DNA of 64,000 nucleotides, from NCBI RefSeq assembly GCF_001642735.1, contig NZ_LWHM01000032.1:62001-126000 (forward strand). Reading direction: 5' to 3'. Shown piece after piece: positions 8,732 through 18,111 of this stretch (positions are counted from its first letter, which is position 1; each line of letters starts with the position of its first letter). Below the pieces are notes generated by a model, which ran no database searches, was not told where the DNA came from, and saw only the letters and a program-made list of their open reading frames with translations. The position numbers and the translations under genes are program-made. This DNA comes from Pseudohongiella nitratireducens (GTDB taxonomy: Bacteria > Pseudomonadota > Gammaproteobacteria > Pseudomonadales > Pseudohongiellaceae).

Positions 8732-9623
8732 TATCCCAATTATTCCTGACGTAGCAACCAGCACCTCAACTGTCCTGACAGTGTCAGTTGTGGTTTATCA
8801 GCTGGATGAGCCGGTCCTGCAGGAAACGCTGACTTCCCTGTTGGAGGCTGCTTATGTGGCTTTTCAGCAATCACAGCTGGCGCATTTGCGCTTGTATCTG
8901 GTGGATAACGAGCCCAGTGGGGCCAATCGCCCCGTGCTGGAGAAATTGCTGTCGCGTTGCCAGCGGCAGATCAGCGGGTTGCCGCTGAATACGCATTTGC
9001 TGTCCGGTCATGGCAATATCGGTTATGGGCGGGGACATAACCTGGCATTGCAACATTGCGAGGCGCTTGAAGGCGCAGGCAATCAGGCTGCTTTTCTGAT
9101 TCTCAATCCGGATGTCACACTGGAACCTGAAAGCTTGCTGGAAGGATTGCGCTGGTTGCTCGGTCATGCGGAAACCGTCGCTGTTGCCCCGGCCATAGAG
9201 GAGCGTGACGGCCATCTGGCTTCTGCCTGTAAGCGATACCCCAGCATGCTGGATTTCTTCCTGCGAGGCTTCGCCCCGACCCGCATCAAACAGCGGTTTG
9301 CTGATCGGCTGGCGCACTATGACATGCATGATCTGCCCGAAGACAAGCCCAGTGATAATATTCCGATCATCAGTGGCTGTTTTATGTTGTTTCGCCAGTC
9401 GACCCTCTCTGCCTTGAAAGGGTTCGATCCGGACTACTTTCTCTATTTCGAAGACTTTGACTTATCCATGCGGGCGCGCCGTTTTGGCTCTTTGACCTAT
9501 TTGCCGCAGATGCGTATCCATCATCTGGGAGGCAACAGCGCTCGCAAAGGGCTGCGGCATATCGCCATGTTCGGGCGCTCCGCTTTGCGCTTCTTCACTA
9601 CACATGGCTGGCGCTGGTCATGA
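8718..9623 (+). CDS. Family 2 glycosyltransferase (rhamnosyltransferase-like)
   Basis: GT-A fold transferase resembling WbbL/RfbN-type rhamnosyltransferases. It has a nucleotide-binding start (LTVSVVVYQLDEP), GHGNIGYGRGHNLAL, the metal-binding NPDV (DxD position), the acceptor region SGCFMLFRQ and the catalytic-loop signature YFLYFEDFDLSMRARR, then IHHLGGNSARKG. GTG 8718 is chosen; TTG 8700 and GTG 8703 are other in-frame options. It overlaps the previous gene by 14 bp and the next by 4 bp. It probably adds rhamnose from RmlABCD to the O-polysaccharide (inference from context). Confidence 0.87.
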   Translation: MKNLDIPIIPDVATSTSTVLTVSVVVYQLDEPVLQETLTSLLEAAYVAFQQSQLAHLRLYLVDNEPSGANRPVLEKLLSRCQRQISGLPLNTHLLSGHGNIGYGRGHNLALQHCEALEGAGNQAAFLILNPDVTLEPESLLEGLRWLLGHAETVAVAPAIEERDGHLASACKRYPSMLDFFLRGFAPTRIKQRFADRLAHYDMHDLPEDKPSDNIPIISGCFMLFRQSTLSALKGFDPDYFLYFEDFDLSMRARRFGSLTYLPQMRIHHLGGNSARKGLRHIAMFGRSALRFFTTHGWRWS

Positions 9624-10618
9624 ACTGGGCCGGCCGAAAAGTGCTGGTGACCGGCAGCCGTGGGTTTGTCGGCCAACACCTGAAGCGTCATCTTGAAAGG
9701 GTTGGTGCCGATGTCGTCGAATTGCAGCGTCCAGCACAGGATCTTACACAGCCAGAAACGCTCAAGGGCTGTTGTGACGGCGTTTATGCAGTGATACATG
9801 CAGCAGGTTCAGCGCATGTGAATCACATTAATGCAGAGCAGGTCAAAGCCGTCAATGTTAGTGGCACTGCCAATATACTGGCCCAGGCCCGGCAAAGTGG
9901 CGTAAAAAAGTTCGTCTTAGTGAGTAGCATTCTGGCTGATCCTGCTTATGACACACCGCGATCAAGCTATGGCCAGAGCAAAGCGGATGCGGAAGCCCTG
10001 GTCATAGAGGCCTGTCGAGCTGCAGCGACTGGATCAGCAACAGCGATGTCAGCAGCAATCGCCCGGCCAGCCAATGTTTATGGTCCGGGTATGCGCGGTA
10101 ATTTGCTGACGTTGCTGCGACTCATTCAAAAGCGGCGTCTGCCTCCACTACCTCGCCTGAAAAGCCGTTTATCACTGGTGGGGGTTGATGATCTCTGTCT
10201 GGCCCTGGTAGCGATGGCAGCTACAACTCCCTCCCTGGACAACACAGCGAGGCCATCAACAGACGTGCCAATCTACCCGGTCACGGATGGGCAGCCATAT
10301 CGGCTCAAGGAGATTGAGCTGGGTATTCGTCAGGCCTGCCGCCAGGAAATACCCAAATGGTCAGTTCCTGTCCCTGTGTGTTACGTCTCAGCATTGTTGG
10401 CGGAAGTTCTGGGTCGCCTGTTACCCTGGAAAAATGTACCTGGCCTTCGCACCTGGCGAACCATGACGCGGGATCAGCCAGTTGATGATTCGATAACCCG
10501 TCGTGAACTAAGCTATAATCCGCGCAGCAATTTTTATGATGCATTGCCGTCCATTATTGCGCATCAACAGGCCAGCGACGGCCGGCATTCGCCAAGTGAC
10601 GCAACGCAAAGGAAGTGA
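9620..10618 (+). CDS. NAD-dependent sugar epimerase/dehydratase (extended SDR)
   Basis: Extended short-chain dehydrogenase acting on nucleotide sugars. The N-terminal Rossmann motif is VTGSRGFVGQHL. Active-site features are VLVSSILAD (Ser) and the YGQSK (YxxxK) motif, followed by RPANVYGPGMRGN. Length (332 aa) fits UDP-glucose 4-epimerase or UDP-hexose dehydratase relatives; the exact substrate cannot be read from sequence. It overlaps the glycosyltransferase by 4 bp and is followed after 6 bp by rmlA, so it belongs to the same operon. Confidence 0.85.
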   Translation: MNWAGRKVLVTGSRGFVGQHLKRHLERVGADVVELQRPAQDLTQPETLKGCCDGVYAVIHAAGSAHVNHINAEQVKAVNVSGTANILAQARQSGVKKFVLVSSILADPAYDTPRSSYGQSKADAEALVIEACRAAATGSATAMSAAIARPANVYGPGMRGNLLTLLRLIQKRRLPPLPRLKSRLSLVGVDDLCLALVAMAATTPSLDNTARPSTDVPIYPVTDGQPYRLKEIELGIRQACRQEIPKWSVPVPVCYVSALLAEVLGRLLPWKNVPGLRTWRTMTRDQPVDDSITRRELSYNPRSNFYDALPSIIAHQQASDGRHSPSDATQRK

Positions 10619-10624
10619 CGCCAC

Positions 10625-11536
10625 ATGAGCCAAACAGATCAGACCACCCGGACAAGCAAGGCACAGACGACAAAAGGCATTATTCTCGCGGGTGGCACAG
10701 GCACTCGCCTTCACCCGATGACCATCTCGGTCAGTAAGCAGTTGATGCCGGTTTATGATAAACCGATGATTTACTATCCGCTTTGCACCTTGATGCAGGC
10801 GGGTATTCGCGAAATCCTTATTATTACCACACCGGGTGATTTACCTTTATACAGGCATCTGCTGGGTGATGGCAGCCAATGGGGAATTTCGCTGCAATAT
10901 GCCGAGCAACCCAGCCCTGACGGGTTGGCGCAGGCCTTCCTGATCGGCGAGTCTTTCATCGGTGATGACAGTGTCTGCCTGATACTGGGTGACAATATCT
11001 TTTATGGCAACTCACTGGAAGACAAGCTACAGCGTGCGCTGCAGCAGGAAAAGGGAGCCACTGTTTTTGCCTATTATGTGCAGGATCCGGAGCGTTACGG
11101 TGTTGTGGATCTGGATGAAAACAATACGGCCATCGACCTGGAAGAAAAACCGGCCCAGCCCAAATCCAATTACGCGGTGACCGGTCTCTATCTCTACGAC
11201 AATGATGTCATAGACATTGCCAAGACCATCAAGCCGTCTGCGCGTGGTGAGCTGGAAATTACCGACGTTAATAAAACCTATCTGGAGCGTGGTGAGTTAC
11301 AGGTTGAGCTGTTCAACCGGGGCACTGCCTGGCTGGACACGGGTACTGTGCAGTCCTTGCTGGATGCAGCGAATTTTATCCGGGTACTGGAAGAACGCCA
11401 GGGTCTGAAGATTGCCTGCCCGGAAGAAATTGCCTATCACAGTGGATTTATTGATGCAGCAGCCCTGCGCAAGCAGGCTGCACCGCTGGCGAAAAGCGGA
11501 TACGGTCAGTATCTGTTGAACCTGATCAAGGAGTAA
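10625..11536 (+). CDS. rmlA: Glucose-1-phosphate thymidylyltransferase RmlA
   Basis: Makes dTDP-glucose from dTTP and glucose-1-phosphate, the first step to dTDP-L-rhamnose. Signature [16 protein letters not shown], the Lys-containing [25 protein letters not shown], and [12 protein letters not shown] are all present. 303 aa with a short extra N-terminal tail. It is followed by rmlC and rmlD; rmlB is not in the window. Confidence 0.97.
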   Translation: MSQTDQTTRTSKAQTTKGIILAGGTGTRLHPMTISVSKQLMPVYDKPMIYYPLCTLMQAGIREILIITTPGDLPLYRHLLGDGSQWGISLQYAEQPSPDGLAQAFLIGESFIGDDSVCLILGDNIFYGNSLEDKLQRALQQEKGATVFAYYVQDPERYGVVDLDENNTAIDLEEKPAQPKSNYAVTGLYLYDNDVIDIAKTIKPSARGELEITDVNKTYLERGELQVELFNRGTAWLDTGTVQSLLDAANFIRVLEERQGLKIACPEEIAYHSGFIDAAALRKQAAPLAKSGYGQYLLNLIKE

Positions 11537-11543
11537 ATGCTGG

Positions 11544-12110
11544 ATGAAAGTCACCCCGACCGCTATCGCTGATGTATGGCTGATCGAGCCTGCAGTATTC
11601 GGTGATCATCGAGGTTTTTTCATGGAAACCTTTCGGCAATCCATGTTTGAAGAGCGCTGGCCCGGTATTCGCTTTGTTCAGGATAACCATAGCAAATCCA
11701 GTCAGGGCATCCTGCGCGGGCTGCATTATCAGTTAAAGCAGCCGCAGGGCAAACTGGTGCGTGTCGTCTCAGGTGAGATTTATGATATCGCCGTTGATAT
11801 GCGCCGCGACTCACCGACCTTCGGCCAGCATGTCGGGGCGGTGCTGTCAGCCGAGAACAAGCACCAGCTCTGGGTGCCGCCAGGTTTCGCACACGGTTTT
11901 TATGTGATGAGCGAATCAGCTGAGATGGTGTACAAATGCACGGATTATTATGCACCGGATGATGAATACAGCCTGTTGTGGAACGACCCTGAACTGGGCA
12001 TTGAATGGCCGTTGATCGATAGTACGGACGGTCCTGTGTTGTCTGACAAAGACCGGGCTGCCAGCCCGTTTTCTGCTGTGCCTACCTATGAAGTGACGCC
12101 AAAAATATGA
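11544..12110 (+). CDS. rmlC: dTDP-4-dehydrorhamnose 3,5-epimerase RmlC
   Basis: Cupin epimerase of the dTDP-L-rhamnose pathway, 188 aa. Recognisable segments: DHRGFFMETFRQS, FVQDNHSKSSQGILRGLHYQ (with the catalytic His), VVSGEIYDIAVDMRRDSPTF, and WVPPGFAHGFYVMSE. It begins 7 bp after rmlA and overlaps rmlD by 4 bp (ATGA). Confidence 0.97.
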   Translation: MKVTPTAIADVWLIEPAVFGDHRGFFMETFRQSMFEERWPGIRFVQDNHSKSSQGILRGLHYQLKQPQGKLVRVVSGEIYDIAVDMRRDSPTFGQHVGAVLSAENKHQLWVPPGFAHGFYVMSESAEMVYKCTDYYAPDDEYSLLWNDPELGIEWPLIDSTDGPVLSDKDRAASPFSAVPTYEVTPKI

Positions 12111-13045
12111 GTGATAACATCACACCTTCTGATTCGAAATTACGACAAAATGCAGACAATGACCGCGAAAAGTTATTGTTAGTTGGTGCCGCTGGTCAGC
12201 TTGGGCAGACGTTGCTGCAAACCCTGGATCGTGATCGCTACGAGGTACTGACGCTGACCCGGCAAGACGTGGATATTTCGGATGAGAGCGCTATTGTTGC
12301 CAGGCTCAATGCGCTCAGCCCCTCGGTTATTATCAATGCGGCAGCCTATACTGCCGTGGATAAAGCAGAAACAGAAGACCTCGAAGCACGCGCTGCCAAT
12401 GCCACCGGCCCAAAGTTCCTGGCACGCTGGGCGGCAGCCAATGATGCCTGGCTACTACAAGTATCCACAGATTTTGTCTTTAATGGCCACCAGCACCGCC
12501 CCTATACACCGGATGATCAAACCGATCCGCCGGGCATTTACGGCCGTACTAAGTTAGAAGGCGAATTGCATGTTGGTTACCTGGCACCCAAACATAGTCT
12601 GATTTTACGGACATCATGGGTGTATTCGGAATTTGGGCATAACTTCGTCAAAACCATGCTGAAGTTGATGCAAAGTAAAGACAAGCTCGGTGTTGTGGCA
12701 GATCAGATTGGCACGCCAAGTTCGACCTGGGAGATTGCACGTTGCATCAATCACGTTCTGGATGTGCGACCTACCGGCATTATGCACTGGAGTGATGCGG
12801 GCGTTGCCAGCTGGTATGACTTTGCTGTTGCGATTCAGGAAGAAGCCATACAGGCGGGGCTGCTGGAAACAGAAATTCCGGTTAATGCCATTACCACAAG
12901 GGATTATCCGACACCGGCGAAACGGCCACCCTATAGTGTGCTGGATAAGTCCGCCACGATTGAAGCGCTGGCGTGTCAGCCCATTCACTGGCGCCGGGCG
13001 CTCCGTCAGGTAATCAGACGATTGGGTGATAGCCAGACTTCCTGA
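12107..13045 (+). CDS. rmlD: dTDP-4-dehydrorhamnose reductase RmlD
   Basis: Last enzyme of dTDP-L-rhamnose synthesis; reduces the 4-keto sugar with NAD(P)H. The GAAGQLGQTLL nucleotide-binding motif appears after an unusually polar N-terminal tail of about 22 residues. NAAAYTAVDKAE, STDFVFNG and YGRTKLEGE (YxxxK) are typical. It closes the polysaccharide operon; the next gene starts 67 bp later and is unrelated. Confidence 0.96.
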   Translation: MSDNITPSDSKLRQNADNDREKLLLVGAAGQLGQTLLQTLDRDRYEVLTLTRQDVDISDESAIVARLNALSPSVIINAAAYTAVDKAETEDLEARAANATGPKFLARWAAANDAWLLQVSTDFVFNGHQHRPYTPDDQTDPPGIYGRTKLEGELHVGYLAPKHSLILRTSWVYSEFGHNFVKTMLKLMQSKDKLGVVADQIGTPSSTWEIARCINHVLDVRPTGIMHWSDAGVASWYDFAVAIQEEAIQAGLLETEIPVNAITTRDYPTPAKRPPYSVLDKSATIEALACQPIHWRRALRQVIRRLGDSQTS

Positions 13046-13112
13046 TCTCTGCGAGATTGCAGGTTTGCTCTTGCGCTTCCGCTGATGAACAACGACTGAG
13101 GAGCTGCTGAAA

Positions 13113-13778
13113 ATGCGAGACTCAAGCTTGCGATCGATTGCCCTGAGGATGGTGTTATTACTAACCCTGCCCTTCTTTTCCTGTTTGGTTCAGGCGACAA
13201 CCATCACCGAATTGCATTTCTCAGAGGTCGTTGCCAAAGCGCAACTCGTGTTTGAGGGGCGCGTGACGGATGTCCAGGCTCAGCAGACCGGTCCTCGAAT
13301 GATCAACACCCTGGTGACTTTCAAGGTGATTGATGTCATCAAAGGGCAGGTCGAAGAAACCACCATCACATTACACTATACCGGGGGCCGGGTCGGTCAA
13401 CGGCAATTGATGATTGCTGACATGCAGATACCTGAGGTAGGTGAAACAGGTGTGTATTTTGTGTCCAGTCTGCAGAACAATCTGGTGCACCCACTGGTGG
13501 GTTGGTCCCAGGGACATTTTCGGGTTGATGAGCAGAGCCAAAGCGGCAACGTGCCCCCTGAAAATCGACGCATCATGACGGCCAGTGGGCGGCCGGTGAG
13601 TAGCCTGCCAACTACGCGACCTGATGTCGACAACACTGCGCCCCTACCCTTGCTTGCACCTGGTGCTGCAGCAAGAGGGGTGCAGGTTCTGGGCGCCAGT
13701 CAGCCAGAACAGGCCCTGACAGTAGAAGCGTTCAAATCCGGCGTTCGTCAGATGCTACGTGAACAGGAGGGGTCGTAA
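13113..13778 (+). CDS. Secreted protein of unknown function, coupled to a matrixin-like protease
   Basis: Not assigned. 221 aa with a signal peptide (MVLLLTLPFFSCLVQA|TT). The mature N-terminal half has alternating beta-rich segments (VVAKAQLVFEGRVTDVQ, VTFKVIDVIKGQ) similar to the small beta-sandwich proteins often found upstream of matrixin genes. The C-terminal part is Pro/Ala-rich and ends in a short charged helix. The stop shares its last base with the ATG of the protease gene, so the two are translationally linked and may act together, for instance as exported protein and protease. Confidence 0.7.
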   Translation: MRDSSLRSIALRMVLLLTLPFFSCLVQATTITELHFSEVVAKAQLVFEGRVTDVQAQQTGPRMINTLVTFKVIDVIKGQVEETTITLHYTGGRVGQRQLMIADMQIPEVGETGVYFVSSLQNNLVHPLVGWSQGHFRVDEQSQSGNVPPENRRIMTASGRPVSSLPTTRPDVDNTAPLPLLAPGAAARGVQVLGASQPEQALTVEAFKSGVRQMLREQEGS

Positions 13779-15313
13779 TGAGAGTGTTGCAATCCTTCGT
13801 TAATATCATGCCCTTTGTATTAGCCAGATTAGCCAGATTAGCCAGTCTGCGCGCGGTTGTCGTTGTTGGGGTGGCGCTACTTGCTCCGATGACAATTCAG
13901 GCATATGAGCTGGGCGATTTTGGCCAGAAATGGCCGGGTGCCAGAACCACATTCTATATTGGAATGCCAGGGACATCGGGCAGCGGTATTTCCTGGTCGC
14001 AGGCGTTTCGTGAAGCGGCTGAAGAATGGAATGCATCAACGCGGTTCACCTTTGACCTGAGTCCGGAGTACCGTGACCCTTGCGTGGGTTATGACGGCAC
14101 CGAATCGCCTGATTTTGCCAATGCAGTGGATTTCCGCTCCCAGGTTTGTGGTCAGGATTTTGCTGAGGGCACCTTGGCTGTCACGGCTTTTTTTACGGAA
14201 TTCAATACCCTGGGTGGCCTGGAACTGGTTGAGACGGATATCATCTTCAACCAGGGTCGTTTGTTTGATGTTTACGATGGTCCGCTGAGAAGAGCACCTT
14301 CCGGTGCTTTTGAGTTTGATTTCCGGCGGGTGGCGCTGCATGAGCTGGGTCATGCGCTGGGTTTGCAGCATGAAGATGATGGTCAGCCATCCATCATGAC
14401 CAGCCGAATCGGTAACCTCGACTCCTTGCAGGAAGATGATATCGCCGCCGTCGAGTTTCTCTACGGTGGTATTGAGCGTTGTATGGCCAAGCCGGCCGGT
14501 TTCGGCTGGCATAACGACGCCCTTGATGACAGTGACTGTCAGATACTGGAGCTGATGGCAGGTGGCAGTGATGACAGCGCGGTAGATGTCTGGGTGCTGG
14601 ATGTGCCATCCACGCTCGACGTCACCCTGGATACGATCACTTCAGGAGGGCTGGACAGTGTGCTGCTGGTCATGGATGAGGGGCTGGGCATCATATCTCA
14701 GGATGAAGACAGTGCTGGCGATTGTCGCCCCCGTATAAACCAGCAATTGGATGCAGGCCGCTACTATGTGCTGGTGAATACCTTTAGCAGCGATACCCTG
14801 CTGAATTGTGGCAGCGCTAAAGAAGGCCCTTACCGGCTCAGTATCCGCTACGAACACGATGATTTAATCCCCTTGCTGGGCCATGTCAGTTTTCAGGGTA
14901 ATAATGCCGGTCAGGCCGCCTTTTATGGTGGCGTAACAGCGGATGGCGGGCAGACTTACCTCAACAGCGTCAGGCCGGACCAGGTGATTGATGTGCGTGC
15001 TAAAATCGATATCGATCCGAAACACCAGGGGCAACCCGGTTTTGTAGCAGCCGCTGTGTTGTTGCCTGATGGAGAGATCCTGGTGAAAAACCCGGCGGGT
15101 GACATGGTTCCTTATCAGCCAGATGCTGGCGTGCCAATCTACCAGCGGCGTACCTTGAGCGCCGAGGAATCAATCAATGTGCTGGATCAGCTGCGGCCCT
15201 CCGATATCGGCATTACGTCAATCGAAGCAGATTTTCTGGTCGGCTATGGTGTCGACAGTCAGCCAGGTGAGCTGCATTTTCACCAGCAGCCCATTAACCT
15301 GATTGTTGAGTAA
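13778..15313 (+). CDS. Secreted matrixin-like zinc metalloprotease
   Basis: Secreted protease of the metzincin clan. A signal peptide ending TIQA|YELGD is followed by a catalytic domain with the full zinc motif HELGHALGLQH (about residue 189) and a downstream IMTSRIG segment that fits the Met-turn. The rest (about residues 230-511) holds a domain with paired Cys residues resembling bacterial pre-peptidase C-terminal domains and a beta-rich tail. No propeptide cysteine switch is evident. The signal peptide contains a triplicated 9-bp repeat (13819-13845) encoding LARLARLA. It is a good candidate T2SS substrate given the adjoining operon (inference). Confidence 0.85.
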   Translation: MRVLQSFVNIMPFVLARLARLASLRAVVVVGVALLAPMTIQAYELGDFGQKWPGARTTFYIGMPGTSGSGISWSQAFREAAEEWNASTRFTFDLSPEYRDPCVGYDGTESPDFANAVDFRSQVCGQDFAEGTLAVTAFFTEFNTLGGLELVETDIIFNQGRLFDVYDGPLRRAPSGAFEFDFRRVALHELGHALGLQHEDDGQPSIMTSRIGNLDSLQEDDIAAVEFLYGGIERCMAKPAGFGWHNDALDDSDCQILELMAGGSDDSAVDVWVLDVPSTLDVTLDTITSGGLDSVLLVMDEGLGIISQDEDSAGDCRPRINQQLDAGRYYVLVNTFSSDTLLNCGSAKEGPYRLSIRYEHDDLIPLLGHVSFQGNNAGQAAFYGGVTADGGQTYLNSVRPDQVIDVRAKIDIDPKHQGQPGFVAAAVLLPDGEILVKNPAGDMVPYQPDAGVPIYQRRTLSAEESINVLDQLRPSDIGITSIEADFLVGYGVDSQPGELHFHQQPINLIVE

Positions 15314-16721
15314 GGTCAGGGTCTTCCAGGCGCTCACTGATATCAACCAGGTCTTCCGCATCGAGGGTGCCGGCATCGCGCTGCAGTTGCAGGCTCAGGC
15401 GCAAATAATCGTAGCGCACCTGCTGAAGATCGCGCTCGGCAATGAACTCATCGCGCACTGCATCCAGAACATCCACGCTGGTGACCGTGCCCAGCTCGAA
15501 CCCACGCTGACGGGCCTGGGTGGAAATGCGTCGCGATTCCAGTAGTGATTCTGCTGCCACCACTTGTCGTTCCGCCGCCTGCAGACGCAGATAAGCGTTG
15601 CGGGTCTGGTCTTCTACATCCAGGTTGGTCTGACGAAGTTCATGCTGGGCAATGCTGTGTTGGCTGACTGCTTCTTTGACAGCGGCCCTGTTGCTGCCAC
15701 CGGCAAAAAGCGGAACAGATACGTTCAGGCCTACATAGCCGGTATCTGTGCGGTCGATACCGGTGTTATCAAAGCCCAGGTCAGAGCGTTGTTGCTGCAA
15801 GACCAGGCTGACCTGGGGCATGTAACGACCCCGTTGTTCCGAGATACGGTCATCAGCCATGTTGACGGCAAGGCGCCGAGACTGAATGACATGGTTGTTC
15901 TCGCGCGCCCGCTGAATCCACTCTTCCAGCGTGCCATCGATCGGCGGCAGTTCTGCCTCATCACCCAAGGTATAGAGGTCGCCCAGTGCCAGGCCGGAGG
16001 CGGCTCGTAATGCCTCTTTGGCCAGCGTCAGCTCACTTTGCAGCAGCACCTGCTCTGCCTCAACGGCAGATTTGCGGGCCTGAGCTTCGTACAAATCGGT
16101 AATCTGTACCAGTTGCATGTCATGCATGCGCTCAATTTGTTGTAGCTGAGTACTGACCGCATCCAGCTCAGACTGACTGGAGTTCAGTGCGTCCTGAGCC
16201 TGTAAAACATCCAGGTAGAGAATGGACACTTCAGCCAGCAACGCGGCCAGTTCCGCATAATATTCGGCTTCGTACTGATTTTCCTGGTGGTACGCCTGAC
16301 TGCGGCGTTTAAATGTGCCCCAGTCAAAAAGGATTTGCTGGATTTGCAGAGACATGCGCTGGCCATGGTACTCATTAGTGCCAATCGCTTGTTGTTGCCG
16401 GTTGCCCGAGATGGAAGCGTTGGCATTGACCTGTGGCAATAGTTGGCCATTAACCGCTTCGCGTTGAGCCTCGCCAATGTTCATGCGCTCAGCGGCAATT
16501 TGCAGACGAGGGCTGTAATCCAGGGAGGCAAGGAAAAAGTCCTCAAGCGTGCGGCCAATGCCATCATGACGCTCAGCCAGAGAGCCACTGGTCACCGCAT
16601 TGGATGCCGCGTTTCCAGTGGCAGGAGTCTCACCTGTTTCCGGCTGGGCAAAAGCGGTGCCCGTACTCAGTTGCGCTACCAGCAAGGCCAGCGTCAGTCG
16701 CGATTTGCAATTCATAAGCAA
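15294..16721 (-). CDS. TolC-family outer-membrane channel of a type I secretion system
   Basis: Outer-membrane efflux protein, 475 aa, with a signal peptide (LALLVAQLSTGTAFA|QP). It has the two-fold repeated coiled-coil architecture of TolC/PrtF/RsaF: LDYSPRLQIAAERMNIGEAQREAVNGQ near the N-terminus and GYVGLNVSVPLFAGGSNRAAVKEA in the second half. It is the last of three minus-strand genes (ABC transporter, adaptor, channel) and its 3' end overlaps the convergent protease gene by 20 bp. Most likely the exit duct for the S-layer protein encoded at 26356. Confidence 0.9.
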   Translation of the reverse strand: MLMNCKSRLTLALLVAQLSTGTAFAQPETGETPATGNAASNAVTSGSLAERHDGIGRTLEDFFLASLDYSPRLQIAAERMNIGEAQREAVNGQLLPQVNANASISGNRQQQAIGTNEYHGQRMSLQIQQILFDWGTFKRRSQAYHQENQYEAEYYAELAALLAEVSILYLDVLQAQDALNSSQSELDAVSTQLQQIERMHDMQLVQITDLYEAQARKSAVEAEQVLLQSELTLAKEALRAASGLALGDLYTLGDEAELPPIDGTLEEWIQRARENNHVIQSRRLAVNMADDRISEQRGRYMPQVSLVLQQQRSDLGFDNTGIDRTDTGYVGLNVSVPLFAGGSNRAAVKEAVSQHSIAQHELRQTNLDVEDQTRNAYLRLQAAERQVVAAESLLESRRISTQARQRGFELGTVTSVDVLDAVRDEFIAERDLQQVRYDYLRLSLQLQRDAGTLDAEDLVDISERLEDPDLTQQSG

Positions 16722-18098
16722 TCAGTCTTCTCTAAAGCTTCGTGCCAGGGCGTTTGAGATGGGTTTCATCAGGTATTGCAAGAAAGTGCGTGAGCCTGTG
16801 GCAATAAACACTTCGGCCGGCATGCCGGGGATCAGTGTCAGGTTGCCCAGCTCTTCCATACCTTCGGGTGTTACTTCAACGCGAGCGGTGTAGTAGGACG
16901 CCCCGCTATTTTCGTCGACAAAACTGTCAGCAGAAATATGAATGACACGACCAAAGATGGCCGGCACTGAATTATTAAAGCTGGAAAAGCGAATGGTAGC
17001 TTCCTGATCCACAGCAACCCGGTCAATGTCGATGGGTTGGACACGGGCCTCCACCACAAGTTCATCAGACTGGGGGACGACCTCTGCCAATGGTGTTCCG
17101 GGGGAAATAACGGCGCCGACCGTATGAACCTGCATACCGTTAACAACACCCGTGACAGGAGATTTGACGGTAGTGCGGGTCAGGACATCACGTAACGCGG
17201 TCATGCGTTCACGGACATCTTTCAGGTTCGTTTGTGTTTCAGCCAATTGGCTGGCGACATCGTTCTGGAATTCGCGTTGCTGCTGCAGGATCTCCAGGCG
17301 TGTTTCACCGACCTGAATTTCAGTAGAGGAGATATTGGCCGTCATTTCGGCCGCCTCGCCACGCAGGCGTGAGGCATTACGCTCCAGTTCGCGCAGACGG
17401 GTCTTATCCGAAAAGCCTTCTTCTAACAGGGAGCGAACTTCGCCCAGTTCTTCCGAATAGGACGCGGCCAGCTCTTCGCGGCTTTCCTGCTGGGCGCGCA
17501 TGCCCTCAAGGCGCGATCGCAGTTGTCCGATGCGCTGCTCCAGCACTTCCACACTGCCCTCGAGAGAAGCCTTGCGGGTGCGGAAAAGCTGCAGCTGGCC
17601 ATTCATTTCCATTTGCGCGTTCAGATCACCGTTGGTCAGTTCCTCAGGGAACTCAATGGATTCTAGTCCGTCCCGCTCAGCGATCAGCCTGGCTTCCAGT
17701 GCGCGCAGGGCAGTGTACTGGCCGCTGGCAATTTCGAGCTGTGCCAGGGGCTGGGTATCGTCAAGAATCAGTAAGGGATCCCCTGCTGCAACACGGTCAC
17801 CATTCTGGGCTACAATTTCGTTAACAATGCCGCCCTCAAGGTGCTGAACGACCTGTTTGTTAGAGCGCACGATGACTGTGCCCGGTGCATGGGCGGCCCC
17901 TTCAATCGGTGCCAGCACAGACCAGAGCCCAAAAACGCCGAACACCAGAGCGAAGATCAGCAGGCCAATGCGCTTGGGCATTTCCATGCTGGTCTCCACC
18001 TGAACGGCGGCTGTTGAGTCAGGCTCGAATGTCTGTAACTGCTTGCCCTGGTTGTTGGGCTTAGTGGGCAGGTCTTGTTTGGGTGTTAGATTGCTCAT
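16722..18098 (-). CDS. HlyD-family membrane fusion protein of type I secretion
   Basis: Periplasmic adaptor linking the ABC transporter to the TolC channel (HlyD/PrtE/RsaE type). One membrane helix (IGLLIFALVFGVFGLWSVLAPI) is followed by the lipoyl-like half-motifs (APGTVIVRSNKQVVQHLEGGIV and KSPVTGVVNGMQVHTVGAVI), a long coiled coil between them, and the C-terminal beta domain (LTLIPGMPAEVFIATGSRT). ATG 18098 is preferred; GTG 18125 would overlap the ABC gene by 14 bp. The stop abuts the TolC-like start. Confidence 0.92.
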   Translation of the reverse strand: MSNLTPKQDLPTKPNNQGKQLQTFEPDSTAAVQVETSMEMPKRIGLLIFALVFGVFGLWSVLAPIEGAAHAPGTVIVRSNKQVVQHLEGGIVNEIVAQNGDRVAAGDPLLILDDTQPLAQLEIASGQYTALRALEARLIAERDGLESIEFPEELTNGDLNAQMEMNGQLQLFRTRKASLEGSVEVLEQRIGQLRSRLEGMRAQQESREELAASYSEELGEVRSLLEEGFSDKTRLRELERNASRLRGEAAEMTANISSTEIQVGETRLEILQQQREFQNDVASQLAETQTNLKDVRERMTALRDVLTRTTVKSPVTGVVNGMQVHTVGAVISPGTPLAEVVPQSDELVVEARVQPIDIDRVAVDQEATIRFSSFNNSVPAIFGRVIHISADSFVDENSGASYYTARVEVTPEGMEELGNLTLIPGMPAEVFIATGSRTFLQYLMKPISNALARSFRED

Positions 18099-18111
18099 AT
18101 TAGTTTGCCAC

